Shown in pieces: positions 28,244 through 35,058 of a stretch of 64,000 bases of DNA. Position numbers and translations under genes: made by a program. The notes under the pieces are model-generated. The model searched no databases, had not been told where the DNA came from, and saw only the letters and a list, made by a program, of their open reading frames with translations. This DNA is from Candidatus Pacearchaeota archaeon. Lineage in GTDB: Archaea > Nanobdellota > Nanobdellia > UBA10117 > JAFCGA01. Location: contig JAFCGA010000003.1 of the NCBI GenBank assembly GCA_017608345.1, positions 1 through 64,000 on the forward strand, written 5' to 3'. Each line of letters opens with the position of its first letter. Position 1 is the stretch's first letter.

Positions 28244-31200
28244 ATGACTAGTATCGAGAAGAACATTATAAAAAAAATACTATTAATCGCAATAAGCATG
28301 TCTATTCTAATCGTTAGTATTAATACTGCTGATGCTTTCTGTATGATCAACGGATATGGATTAAATGCAACACAGGGAAATATTGGATATACCACGTGGG
28401 GATATTGTCAAAATGCAGGAGAATATAAGAATATTACTAAATCTGAAGGACAACTATGGCAATTAGCTTGGGGTGGATTTGGTGATAGCTGTAATGGCTA
28501 TTGTGGCAATGTTTGGCTAAATGCAACGAACTCCAGTGATAATGTATATGGTTTCGCTAATAAGGGTTACCCAATTAACAGCTCAAATATGGGTAATTGG
28601 GCTCAAACAGGATTGTACCAGCACACAGGGAATAATATAACGCTTAATGTAACTCCTCCTGTAGCATATCCAACATTCACCCAAATAACGATAGACAGTT
28701 CTAACTTAACAAATCCAACAAATAATGATACTAATGTAACTTTTACTGCTACTGCAACCGATGCTCAAGCAGATCAATGGTATATGTTAATATGTAATGA
28801 TTCTACAGCAGTAGCTGGCGGAGCATGCGGTGGAGTAATGCTATGTAACGGCACGCAAGTAGCTAGTGGTGCTGCTTCAACTTGTCAAATTGATATAAGT
28901 AGTGAAGTTTGGGAGACAAATGGCTGGTGGAGCTATGCTTGTGATGTAAATCAAAATTGCGGATCACTAGAAAATACGTCTGCACCATATAATGTAAATC
29001 ACCCACCTACTGCTGCAACTCCAACTATTGGCGGAGGACCATATAATTCAAGTTCGACAATACCTTGTACAAACGGAACTGTTGCTGATCCAGACACAAC
29101 AGATGGCCCTTCAGCAAACCAGTATCGTTGGTACAACAATGGAACATACTTCGCAGCATGGGGTGCAGCAGCTACACTAAATTGTGGTGCTGCGGGTACC
29201 TGTAATAAAACAATTAACGTATCCTGCGCTAATAACGCAATAGATACTCACGGATACGCTGGATCATACTCTAGTACAAGCAATCAAGTAACTATTGCAG
29301 GAGTACCACCAACAATAGCTGCTCAGAATTCATTTGTAAATTTCACAAATCAGCATGCATTTAATGTTTCGGCAACAGGAGCAGATGGTGATGGACTAAG
29401 CGATATAGCTTCATGTACAATCTGGCGCAGAGAGGGTGCTGATGCTTATGTTAGCGAAGTAGGAACCTACACCTCCGCAACAGGAATTTGTATTGGAAAG
29501 ATAAATACAACTGATTCTGATGCGGGTGGAGCTTTTGCTGTATTTGATTCAGTTGATGTATTTGTACAATTCACTGACGTTGACGGAGGTAATGTGAATA
29601 CTACTTCCTCAGCAAATGCAATACCAAACAATCTACCTGTAGCAAGCGCTGTAGCGATTAACGTTACAAATCCATTAGACACGCAAGATATACAATGTAA
29701 TTATACTTATTCTGATCCAGACTCCGACGCAGAAGCAGTAACAACCTTCGAATGGTATCGGAACAACGCTCCAATGAGCATTAATAATCAAATACTAAAA
29801 GCAGGAAATACGACAAATGGAGAGCAATGGATTTGCGAAGTAACGCCTGTTGATGTATACCAAGCAGGTAATGCTATTAATTCAACCACACAAACAGTTG
29901 GAGGAATATCTTTATGGGATGTTTACTTAACTATGCCAACCAATCAATCTGTACTCAACACATCAAGTGCAATATATGAAATTCAGATAACAAATAATGG
30001 AACAACAACGGATAATTTCACTGTATCTGCCAATAATTTAGATACTGCTGATACTGCACAATTGAATCAGACAAGCATATTAAATCTAGCCGCCACAGGA
30101 ACAGCAAATTTCACACTTACCGTTAACGACACAACGCCAAACAACTACACGGTTAGAATAACTGTTACTTCAACTATCAATGCAACAGCAACAGATACTG
30201 AAGATGTAGAAACTGAAATAACTGCTGCACCAGCAGCACCGACTCTATCCGCAACGGCAATATATCCCTATGCACTACAAAATGGGACGAATGTATTACT
30301 ATATATCTCAGCAGTAAACCCTAATGCTACTTGGGCACAACTAGAACACCCAGATCTCTCAAAGAGAAATATAACTCTAACAAATAATGCAAATACAACT
30401 TACACTAATACATCTCTATTAGGAAGATACAATGTAACTTTCTATATGAATGATTCTGTAGGAACGATTCAATCAGCTACAGACTACTTCCAGAGCTTCA
30501 ACGGGATTCAGTTTAATACAACTGTAACTGATTCGACCGGCGCTGGAATAAACAGCTCACTTATCGCATACTATCGAGATGGAGCTGTTGCATCAAACGC
30601 ATCTACTACAGGCAATTATTCTCAAACAATGCCTAATGTATTAATGGACTTACAATTCATACGAGAGCCAGCTCAAAGACTGCGAGTAACTCTTAATTTA
30701 GTTAATCTAACCACAAACAACAATCGAATATTCAGCATGGAACGGCTAGGAAGTGCTGCTAGCGGATATTTAGCAACCTATGCGGTCAACACAACGTATA
30801 ATTTCCCCAATGCAAGCATAATATTATACTACGATGATGTGCAGTCGGGATATAGCTCATTTGGAATATCTCAATGCAGTAATTGGTCATTTACTGGTCA
30901 GAACTGTACAGATGGGAACTGGACTTCGTTGAGCGCCACACATAACACTAGTGCATACTATTTCGAAGTAAATGTTTCCTCATTCTCAGGATTCAGCATC
31001 TCTGGATCTACAACACCTGCCCCTACCCCTACTCCAACGCCCGGAGGAAGTAGTAGAACTAGTGGTAGTAGTGGAGGCCCTGCTACGCAAGCAACAGATC
31101 AAGAGATATCTGCGCCAGTAGAGCTAAGTCCGAAGAGAGCCCCAGTCAAAGAGCAAATTAAAAGACCTGAAGAGATAAAGCCAGTCAAAGAAGAGCCAAT

Positions 31201-31405
31201 ATTTTATGCACGAGGACCATTACCTTATAAGAAATACGCTGTGTACTTTGCAATATTCTTACTAGCAATAATGACTCTCTATGTAATAGCACACGGATAC
31301 AAGAGAACTAAGAGACACCTTTCACGAAGCAAGACCCTCAGAAAGATGAAGCGTGACGAAGTAAGAGACCTAGAAAAAGAAGCTGAGAAACTACTAAAGC
31401 AGTAA
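28244..31405 (+). CDS. Membrane-anchored Cys-rich/Ig-like surface protein
   Basis: 1053 residues. Signal peptide about 1-30 (ISMSILIVSINTADA), Cys-rich domain (FCMINGYG, YCQNAGEYKN, GFGDSCNGYCGNVWLNATNS) nearly identical in pattern to the gene at 24114, Ig-like domains with WETNGWWSYACD, further CARDB/Ig-like repeats, then a Thr/Pro/Ser/Gly linker (PAPTPTPTPGGSSRT). It ends in one membrane helix (YAVYFAIFLLAIMTLYVIAH) and a basic coiled tail of about 40 residues on the cytoplasmic side. Start chosen by the GAGGTAG ribosome site 2 nt before the previous stop and ATG. It is the last gene of the operon. It probably presents the Cys-rich/Ig head at the cell surface; partner unknown. Confidence 0.85.
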   Translation: MTSIEKNIIKKILLIAISMSILIVSINTADAFCMINGYGLNATQGNIGYTTWGYCQNAGEYKNITKSEGQLWQLAWGGFGDSCNGYCGNVWLNATNSSDNVYGFANKGYPINSSNMGNWAQTGLYQHTGNNITLNVTPPVAYPTFTQITIDSSNLTNPTNNDTNVTFTATATDAQADQWYMLICNDSTAVAGGACGGVMLCNGTQVASGAASTCQIDISSEVWETNGWWSYACDVNQNCGSLENTSAPYNVNHPPTAATPTIGGGPYNSSSTIPCTNGTVADPDTTDGPSANQYRWYNNGTYFAAWGAAATLNCGAAGTCNKTINVSCANNAIDTHGYAGSYSSTSNQVTIAGVPPTIAAQNSFVNFTNQHAFNVSATGADGDGLSDIASCTIWRREGADAYVSEVGTYTSATGICIGKINTTDSDAGGAFAVFDSVDVFVQFTDVDGGNVNTTSSANAIPNNLPVASAVAINVTNPLDTQDIQCNYTYSDPDSDAEAVTTFEWYRNNAPMSINNQILKAGNTTNGEQWICEVTPVDVYQAGNAINSTTQTVGGISLWDVYLTMPTNQSVLNTSSAIYEIQITNNGTTTDNFTVSANNLDTADTAQLNQTSILNLAATGTANFTLTVNDTTPNNYTVRITVTSTINATATDTEDVETEITAAPAAPTLSATAIYPYALQNGTNVLLYISAVNPNATWAQLEHPDLSKRNITLTNNANTTYTNTSLLGRYNVTFYMNDSVGTIQSATDYFQSFNGIQFNTTVTDSTGAGINSSLIAYYRDGAVASNASTTGNYSQTMPNVLMDLQFIREPAQRLRVTLNLVNLTTNNNRIFSMERLGSAASGYLATYAVNTTYNFPNASIILYYDDVQSGYSSFGISQCSNWSFTGQNCTDGNWTSLSATHNTSAYYFEVNVSSFSGFSISGSTTPAPTPTPTPGGSSRTSGSSGGPATQATDQEISAPVELSPKRAPVKEQIKRPEEIKPVKEEPIFYARGPLPYKKYAVYFAIFLLAIMTLYVIAHGYKRTKRHLSRSKTLRKMKRDEVRDLEKEAEKLLKQ

Positions 31406-31407
31406 GA

Positions 31408-31418
31408 TTTATATATAG
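31408..31418 (+). promoter_or_regulatory. TATA box for coiled-coil gene
   Basis: GATTTATATATAG-type box immediately after the stop of the surface operon; the ATG at 31440 lies at leaderless spacing. Confidence 0.5.
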
Positions 31419-31439
31419 GGTAGAAGATATAATAGTATA

Positions 31440-32186
31440 ATGAAAAGAGTAGAATTACTAAAGATCGAGGAGAAATTCATACAGGAGAAAGAGACCTTCT
31501 TGAAGCATCTCGGGCAGATTAGAGAAGCTCTAGCCGCTGAGTGCGACGAGATAAGCAGTGAATTAGGGAGAGTCAAAGACAAATCTAAGAAACTAGCCGC
31601 ACTAAAGATCAACTTAGATTCCAAACTAGGAACTCTTGACAAGACTGAAGACCAACTAAGAGCTGACAAAGATTCCAAGGAAAAACAAATGAAAGACTTA
31701 ATGATCCTTAAGGCTAAGATACCTAAAAAGATAAACGAACTAAGAAATAATAAAAATAAATTAGCAAAGGATCTAGCAGACACAAAAAACCAGAGAATTG
31801 ATACATTAACTCGAACCAAGAAAGCTGGCAGCTTAATAGCAAAAGTCAATCTTCTAGTACGAACGAGGCAGAATGAATTCGAAATATCTTCGAAGAACCT
31901 TACTGAACTAGAGAAGAAACTAAAACTTTTAGAAGCTGGCGAAATCGTCTGGGAGAAGCCTGAACACAAAGCAAAGAAAATGGGGTTAATAAAATCTTTC
32001 AGGAAGCATTTCGGAGCGAAAGCGCCTCAGAAGAAAAAAGCTCCAGTTCAGAAGCAAGCTCCTGCGAAAGCAGCTCCTAAGCGAACTAAGCCAAAAAGAT
32101 CATCCCCAAAGAAATCCACTAGAAAGAAGCCAACAGCTAAACCAAAGAATTTGATGGATGACGTCGATAGCTTCCTAGGGAGCTAA
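31440..32186 (+). CDS. Coiled-coil protein with histone H1-like basic tail
   Basis: 248 residues. Residues 1-170 are a long charged coiled coil without breaks; residues about 180-230 are Lys/Ala/Pro-rich (KAAPKRTKPKRSSPKKSTRK), as in linker-histone tails; the end, LMDDVDSFLGS, is acidic and hydrophobic, resembling a short docking peptide. No signal or membrane segment. The tail suggests nucleic-acid binding and the coil dimerisation; a chromatin- or RNA-organising role is a guess. It has its own TATA box and is followed by a T-rich terminator shared with the convergent rpl11. It parallels the smaller coiled-coil protein at 704 in composition, but I see no clear homology. Confidence 0.75.
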   Translation: MKRVELLKIEEKFIQEKETFLKHLGQIREALAAECDEISSELGRVKDKSKKLAALKINLDSKLGTLDKTEDQLRADKDSKEKQMKDLMILKAKIPKKINELRNNKNKLAKDLADTKNQRIDTLTRTKKAGSLIAKVNLLVRTRQNEFEISSKNLTELEKKLKLLEAGEIVWEKPEHKAKKMGLIKSFRKHFGAKAPQKKKAPVQKQAPAKAAPKRTKPKRSSPKKSTRKKPTAKPKNLMDDVDSFLGS

Positions 32187-32225
32187 TCTTTCTTTTATTA
32201 TTTTTTACTATTTATATTAATAGAA
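32187..32225. terminator. T-rich convergent terminator region
   Basis: Runs of T (CTTTCTTTTATTATTTTTTAC) follow the coiled-coil gene, and the other strand is A/T-rich after rpl11. Archaeal termination uses such U-tracts. Forty bp separate the two convergent genes. Confidence 0.5.
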
Positions 32226-32828
32226 CTATTTCTCTTTCTTATCTTCTGTTTCTTTATCCACTGCCTTTTGTTTTGATCTTTGAATCGCAGCATCATAATA
32301 TTCCTTATTTCGGGATTTCATCTCAGCTTCATTTAGAAGCTTGGGCTCAGAAGCCAGTTTAGAATCATATTTGCCATCCGCAACCTCTTTTATTACTTGC
32401 CTTGGTTCCTTGCCATCGACGAGTATACCTGCGGATTGACAGACACCTAGCACTTCCTTAACCGAAGATTTCAGAGTATAAGCTAGCTGAGTATCTTGCT
32501 TAAGCTTAGCAATACTAATAACATGATCTATTGGTAAATCACCTACTTTATCGAGTTTAGCTCTTCCAGATCCCTTCTGAACATACAATTCTTGCTTCAA
32601 TAATGCTGCCGTAGGTGGGGTTCCGATGCTAATTTCGAACTCCTTAGTGTCAGAATCTACGGTAACTTTAACAGGCACATCCATGCCCTTCATAGCTGCT
32701 GTCTTTTCGTTGATAGCTTTAACTACGTTGCCAGTATTTACACCCATTGGCCCGAGTTTGGGACCAAGTGGAGGACCGGCAGTAGCTGCTCCGCCTTTGA
32801 TTAATAGATCTATAGTTTCTTTAGTCAT
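32226..32828 (-). CDS. rpl11: Ribosomal protein L11
   Basis: 200 residues. The N-terminal domain has the hallmark GGAATAGPPLGPKLGPMGVN, followed by the RNA-binding C-terminal domain of the large-subunit GTPase-centre protein. It is longer than the usual 160 or so because of a charged C-terminal tail rich in Lys and Glu (about residues 165-200). It follows nusG after 38 nt in the order secE-nusG-rpl11, common in archaea; the usual partners L1, L10 and L12 do not follow here. A weak TATA-like CCTTAAAAAC about 30 nt upstream could give separate transcription. Confidence 0.95.
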   Translation of the reverse strand: MTKETIDLLIKGGAATAGPPLGPKLGPMGVNTGNVVKAINEKTAAMKGMDVPVKVTVDSDTKEFEISIGTPPTAALLKQELYVQKGSGRAKLDKVGDLPIDHVISIAKLKQDTQLAYTLKSSVKEVLGVCQSAGILVDGKEPRQVIKEVADGKYDSKLASEPKLLNEAEMKSRNKEYYDAAIQRSKQKAVDKETEDKKEK

Positions 32829-32866
32829 TTTAATTAAAATTAGCTAGAGAAGTGGGTTTTTAAGGT

Positions 32867-33322
32867 TTACTCTTTCTGCTCACTCTTTTTCTCTATTACC
32901 TTAACAGAATCCAAATTAATCGTAATTGGAATAGGCACAGCAGCCTCTAGCAATTCAAGAATAACCTCAGATTTCTGTACGTTGATTCTAGTAACTTTGG
33001 CCTTTTCGCCCTTGAATGGACCAGAGATTATCGTAACTTTATCTCCAATGTGAATATCAACCTTCTCTGCTTTAAACTCAATTAGATTAGCAACCTCTTC
33101 GTAAGTTATCGGCTTTTGAAGGATTCCTCGGACATATGGAACACGGTAAGCTACTTCTTTGACTACGTCCCGAGTCTCAGCTTCCATTATAATATATCCG
33201 GCCATGCCATGCGGAAAGAGGAGAGCGTACGCTCCGTCGATCTTTTTAGCATTGGAAGTCAGAAAATCCATTACTTGGTTTTCTCTTCCGATTACTGTTT
33301 TTATAATAAATAGCTGTGGCAT
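32867..33322 (-). CDS. spt5: Transcription elongation factor Spt5/NusG
   Basis: 151 residues, the archaeal length. NGN domain at about 1-85 (MPQLFIIKTVIGRENQVMDF, GYIIMEAET) and a KOW domain at about 95-145 (GDKVTIISGPFKGEKAKV). It binds the RNA polymerase clamp with Spt4 and aids processivity. It lies 4 nt after secE and upstream of rpl11, as in other archaea. Start at 33322 gives the conserved N-terminal strand directly. Confidence 0.95.
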   Translation of the reverse strand: MPQLFIIKTVIGRENQVMDFLTSNAKKIDGAYALLFPHGMAGYIIMEAETRDVVKEVAYRVPYVRGILQKPITYEEVANLIEFKAEKVDIHIGDKVTIISGPFKGEKAKVTRINVQKSEVILELLEAAVPIPITINLDSVKVIEKKSEQKE

Positions 33323-33326
33323 AGTT

Positions 33327-33551
33327 TTATCTTAAGTGCTGGACGATCATATAAACGGTGAATCCGATCATACCAATAATAATTGTACCGATTCCAGCGA
33401 CCTTGCTGATGGTTTTGAACTCCTCCATTGTTGGCTTTTTTGTTATCTTAAAAACCCTTCGATACTCATTTATCCTTCTTCTAAAGGCGTTCGGGAGGTC
33501 TTTAAACTTAGGTAGCTTGATTTTAGGAAGTTTTATGTCTTCTACGTCCAT
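33327..33551 (-). CDS. secE: Protein translocase SecE / Sec61 gamma
   Basis: 74 residues: amphipathic N-terminal helix (FRRRINEYRRVFKITKKPTMEEF) followed by one membrane helix (VAGIGTIIIGMIGFTVYMIV), the standard SecE layout. It forms the translocon with SecY and would serve the many exported proteins encoded nearby. The N-terminal 20 residues have a repeated IKLPK/IKLPKF motif not usual for the family. It is the head of the secE-nusG-rpl11 operon, with a TATA box at leaderless distance. Confidence 0.93.
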   Translation of the reverse strand: MDVEDIKLPKIKLPKFKDLPNAFRRRINEYRRVFKITKKPTMEEFKTISKVAGIGTIIIGMIGFTVYMIVQHLR

Positions 33552-33572
33552 GTAAACAGGTATTAAAAGAGG

Positions 33573-33580
33573 TTTATAAA
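33573..33580 (-). promoter_or_regulatory. TATA box of secE-nusG-rpl11
   Basis: TTTATAAA, symmetric, centred about 26 nt before the secE ATG (33551), predicting a leaderless mRNA. Confidence 0.6.
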
Positions 33581-33599
33581 ACTTGCGACAGTAGTTTTA

Positions 33600-33860
33600 T
33601 TCCGAAAATCTTTGATTTTTGGTTATAAACTTTCCGAAGCAGGAAGTTTACTCCCAGAACGGGTTCTGGGTTGTTAAGCTTGCGATAGCAAGTTTTACTC
33701 CGAACCAGAGAAAAAGCAAAGCTTTTTCTTGGACAAGAAAAACACCTAGTGTTTTTCTCTGGAATCTTTGATTTTTGGTTATAAACTTTCCGTCAAGGGG
33801 AGTTTGCTCCAGAAATTCCTAATTTCTGGTTGAAAGGGTTTTTATTATCTATTCGCTTAA
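33600..33860. repeat. Array of intergenic hairpins with a 30-bp direct repeat
   Basis: The gap between secE and the next MNT gene is packed with palindromes: CCCAGAACGGGTTCTGGG, AAGCTTGCGATAGCAAG, CCAGAGAAAAA...TTTTTCTCTGG, and CCAGAAATTCCTAATTTCTGG. Several are followed by GTTTTACTCC- or GGTTATAAAC-like sequence. A direct repeat (AATCTTTGATTTTTGGTTAT and 10 further bp) occurs at about 33606 and about 33770. Spacing is irregular and spacers are not unique, so it is not CRISPR. Similar hairpins with a trailing GGTTTTA occur at 62590-62670. Confidence 0.65.
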
Positions 33861-33888
33861 ATACTCTATTAAACTAGAAATCAAAAGA

Positions 33889-33925
33889 CTTATATAGTAA
33901 CTAATAGTTTCTATATAGTAACCTA
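33889..33925 (+). promoter_or_regulatory. Tandem TATATAGTAAC repeats at MNT/HEPN module 2 promoter
   Basis: TTATATAGTAACTA and CTATATAGTAACCTA lie 20 bp apart just before the ATG at 33934. They look like two TATA boxes, or two operator half-sites covering the promoter. The spacing from the upstream copy is long and from the downstream one short, so the true start site is not settled. Control by the encoded HTH is plausible. Confidence 0.5.
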
Positions 33926-33933
33926 AAATTACT

Positions 33934-34518
33934 ATGATATCTCTAACTCAAAAAGAAAGGGAGGTTTTGCTTCTTTTATTCAAGGATTTTACTACATTCT
34001 ATAACGCTAACTCTATAAGCAAAGAGCTGAACATAAGCCACGTCGGTGCTCAGAAGATATTCAAAAGACTAAAGAATTTACTAATATCTAAGAAAATTGG
34101 AAAATCAATCATATACAAACCAAATCTAGAAGATGATTATGTAAGAAAGCTTATTGCTTTTCTGCTAGCTGACGAAGCCAACAACTTCAAGAAGTGGAAA
34201 GAAGAATTCAAAGACTTATATAACTCCGGCAGAACTCTAGCAATATTCGGATCTGCGATCAAAAATTACGCTAAGGCAAGGGATATTGACATTATGGTGA
34301 TTATGAATAAGAAAGATACCAAAGAAGTTAATAGCATCATCAAGGAAAAAGAGAAAATATTACCTAAAGACCTCCATGCAATCAAGCTTACGCAAAAAGA
34401 TTTACTAGAAAATATTAAAAATAGAAACGAGGCAATAGTAAATATAGTTAAATATGCAATTATACTTTATGGGCAAGATAAATATGTGGAGATAATAAAA
34501 AATGTCACAGGCATCTAG
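33934..34518 (+). CDS. HTH-nucleotidyltransferase (MNT), module 2
   Basis: 194 residues: N-terminal HTH (FYNANSISKELNISHVGAQK), then the MNT signature AIFGSAIKNYAKARDIDIMV at about 105-125, with Gly-Ser and the two catalytic Asp of DID. Same order as the modules at 1279 and 51138 but clearly diverged, so these are old paralogues, not recent copies. Its end overlaps the HEPN gene by 17 nt. Likely antitoxin-type partner and autoregulator (inference from family). The module sits 26 nt ahead of alaS on the same strand. Confidence 0.85.
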   Translation: MISLTQKEREVLLLLFKDFTTFYNANSISKELNISHVGAQKIFKRLKNLLISKKIGKSIIYKPNLEDDYVRKLIAFLLADEANNFKKWKEEFKDLYNSGRTLAIFGSAIKNYAKARDIDIMVIMNKKDTKEVNSIIKEKEKILPKDLHAIKLTQKDLLENIKNRNEAIVNIVKYAIILYGQDKYVEIIKNVTGI

Positions 34519-35032
34519 ACAAATTAATTGGTGCTTAAACAAAACTAATAACGAGCTTGAAGAATGCAAAAAACTGAGTAAAAGACCAAAACACAGAGGA
34601 TTATTAAAAATCAAGCCAGACATTAGTGAAGCAAGAAAACATATTAAAAAAGCAGAGCATAATCTTAAAGCAGTAAGTCGTTTTAGCGAAATTGGATTTT
34701 CAGATTGGTCAATAAGTGCAGGATTTTATTGTATTTATCAGTGTTTTCTAGCAATAGCTGTTAAGTTTGGTTATGAATCTAGAAATCAAATCTGCACTGT
34801 AGCACTAATTGAATGGCTAAGCGAAGAAGATAAAATAGATATTGACGTAAAGTTTATTGATACACTAAAACATGAAGAAATGGAAAAAGTACAGGAAAGC
34901 AAAGTTATCGATATGCGAGAGGATTATACTTATGGTGCAAAAACATCTATTGAAAACAGTACAAAAATTAGTAAACTAATAAAAACTTGCAAGGAACTAA
35001 TTGATAATACTAAAAATATTATCTTTGATTAA
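34502..35032 (+). CDS. HEPN-domain protein, partner of MNT module 2
   Basis: 176 residues, helical. HEPN features: ISEARKHIKKAEHNLKAVSR first helix, WSISAGFYCIYQCFLAIAVK second helix, and the late motif IDMREDYTYGAKTS. As in the other two copies there is no R-x(4-6)-H; 'R-x-D-x-x-Y' stands in its place. It overlaps the MNT gene and is followed after 26 nt by alaS, with no visible promoter or terminator between, so readthrough into alaS is likely. HEPN proteins of such pairs are RNA-cutting toxins where studied; activity here is unproven. Confidence 0.8.
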   Translation: MSQASRQINWCLNKTNNELEECKKLSKRPKHRGLLKIKPDISEARKHIKKAEHNLKAVSRFSEIGFSDWSISAGFYCIYQCFLAIAVKFGYESRNQICTVALIEWLSEEDKIDIDVKFIDTLKHEEMEKVQESKVIDMREDYTYGAKTSIENSTKISKLIKTCKELIDNTKNIIFD

Positions 35033-35058
35033 TAGCAGATAAAGGAATTTAAGAAAAT

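Noticed and set aside
33600..33860. Possible CRISPR array
   Set aside because: Repeats are unlike each other, spacing is irregular, there are no uniform spacers and no cas genes in the window.
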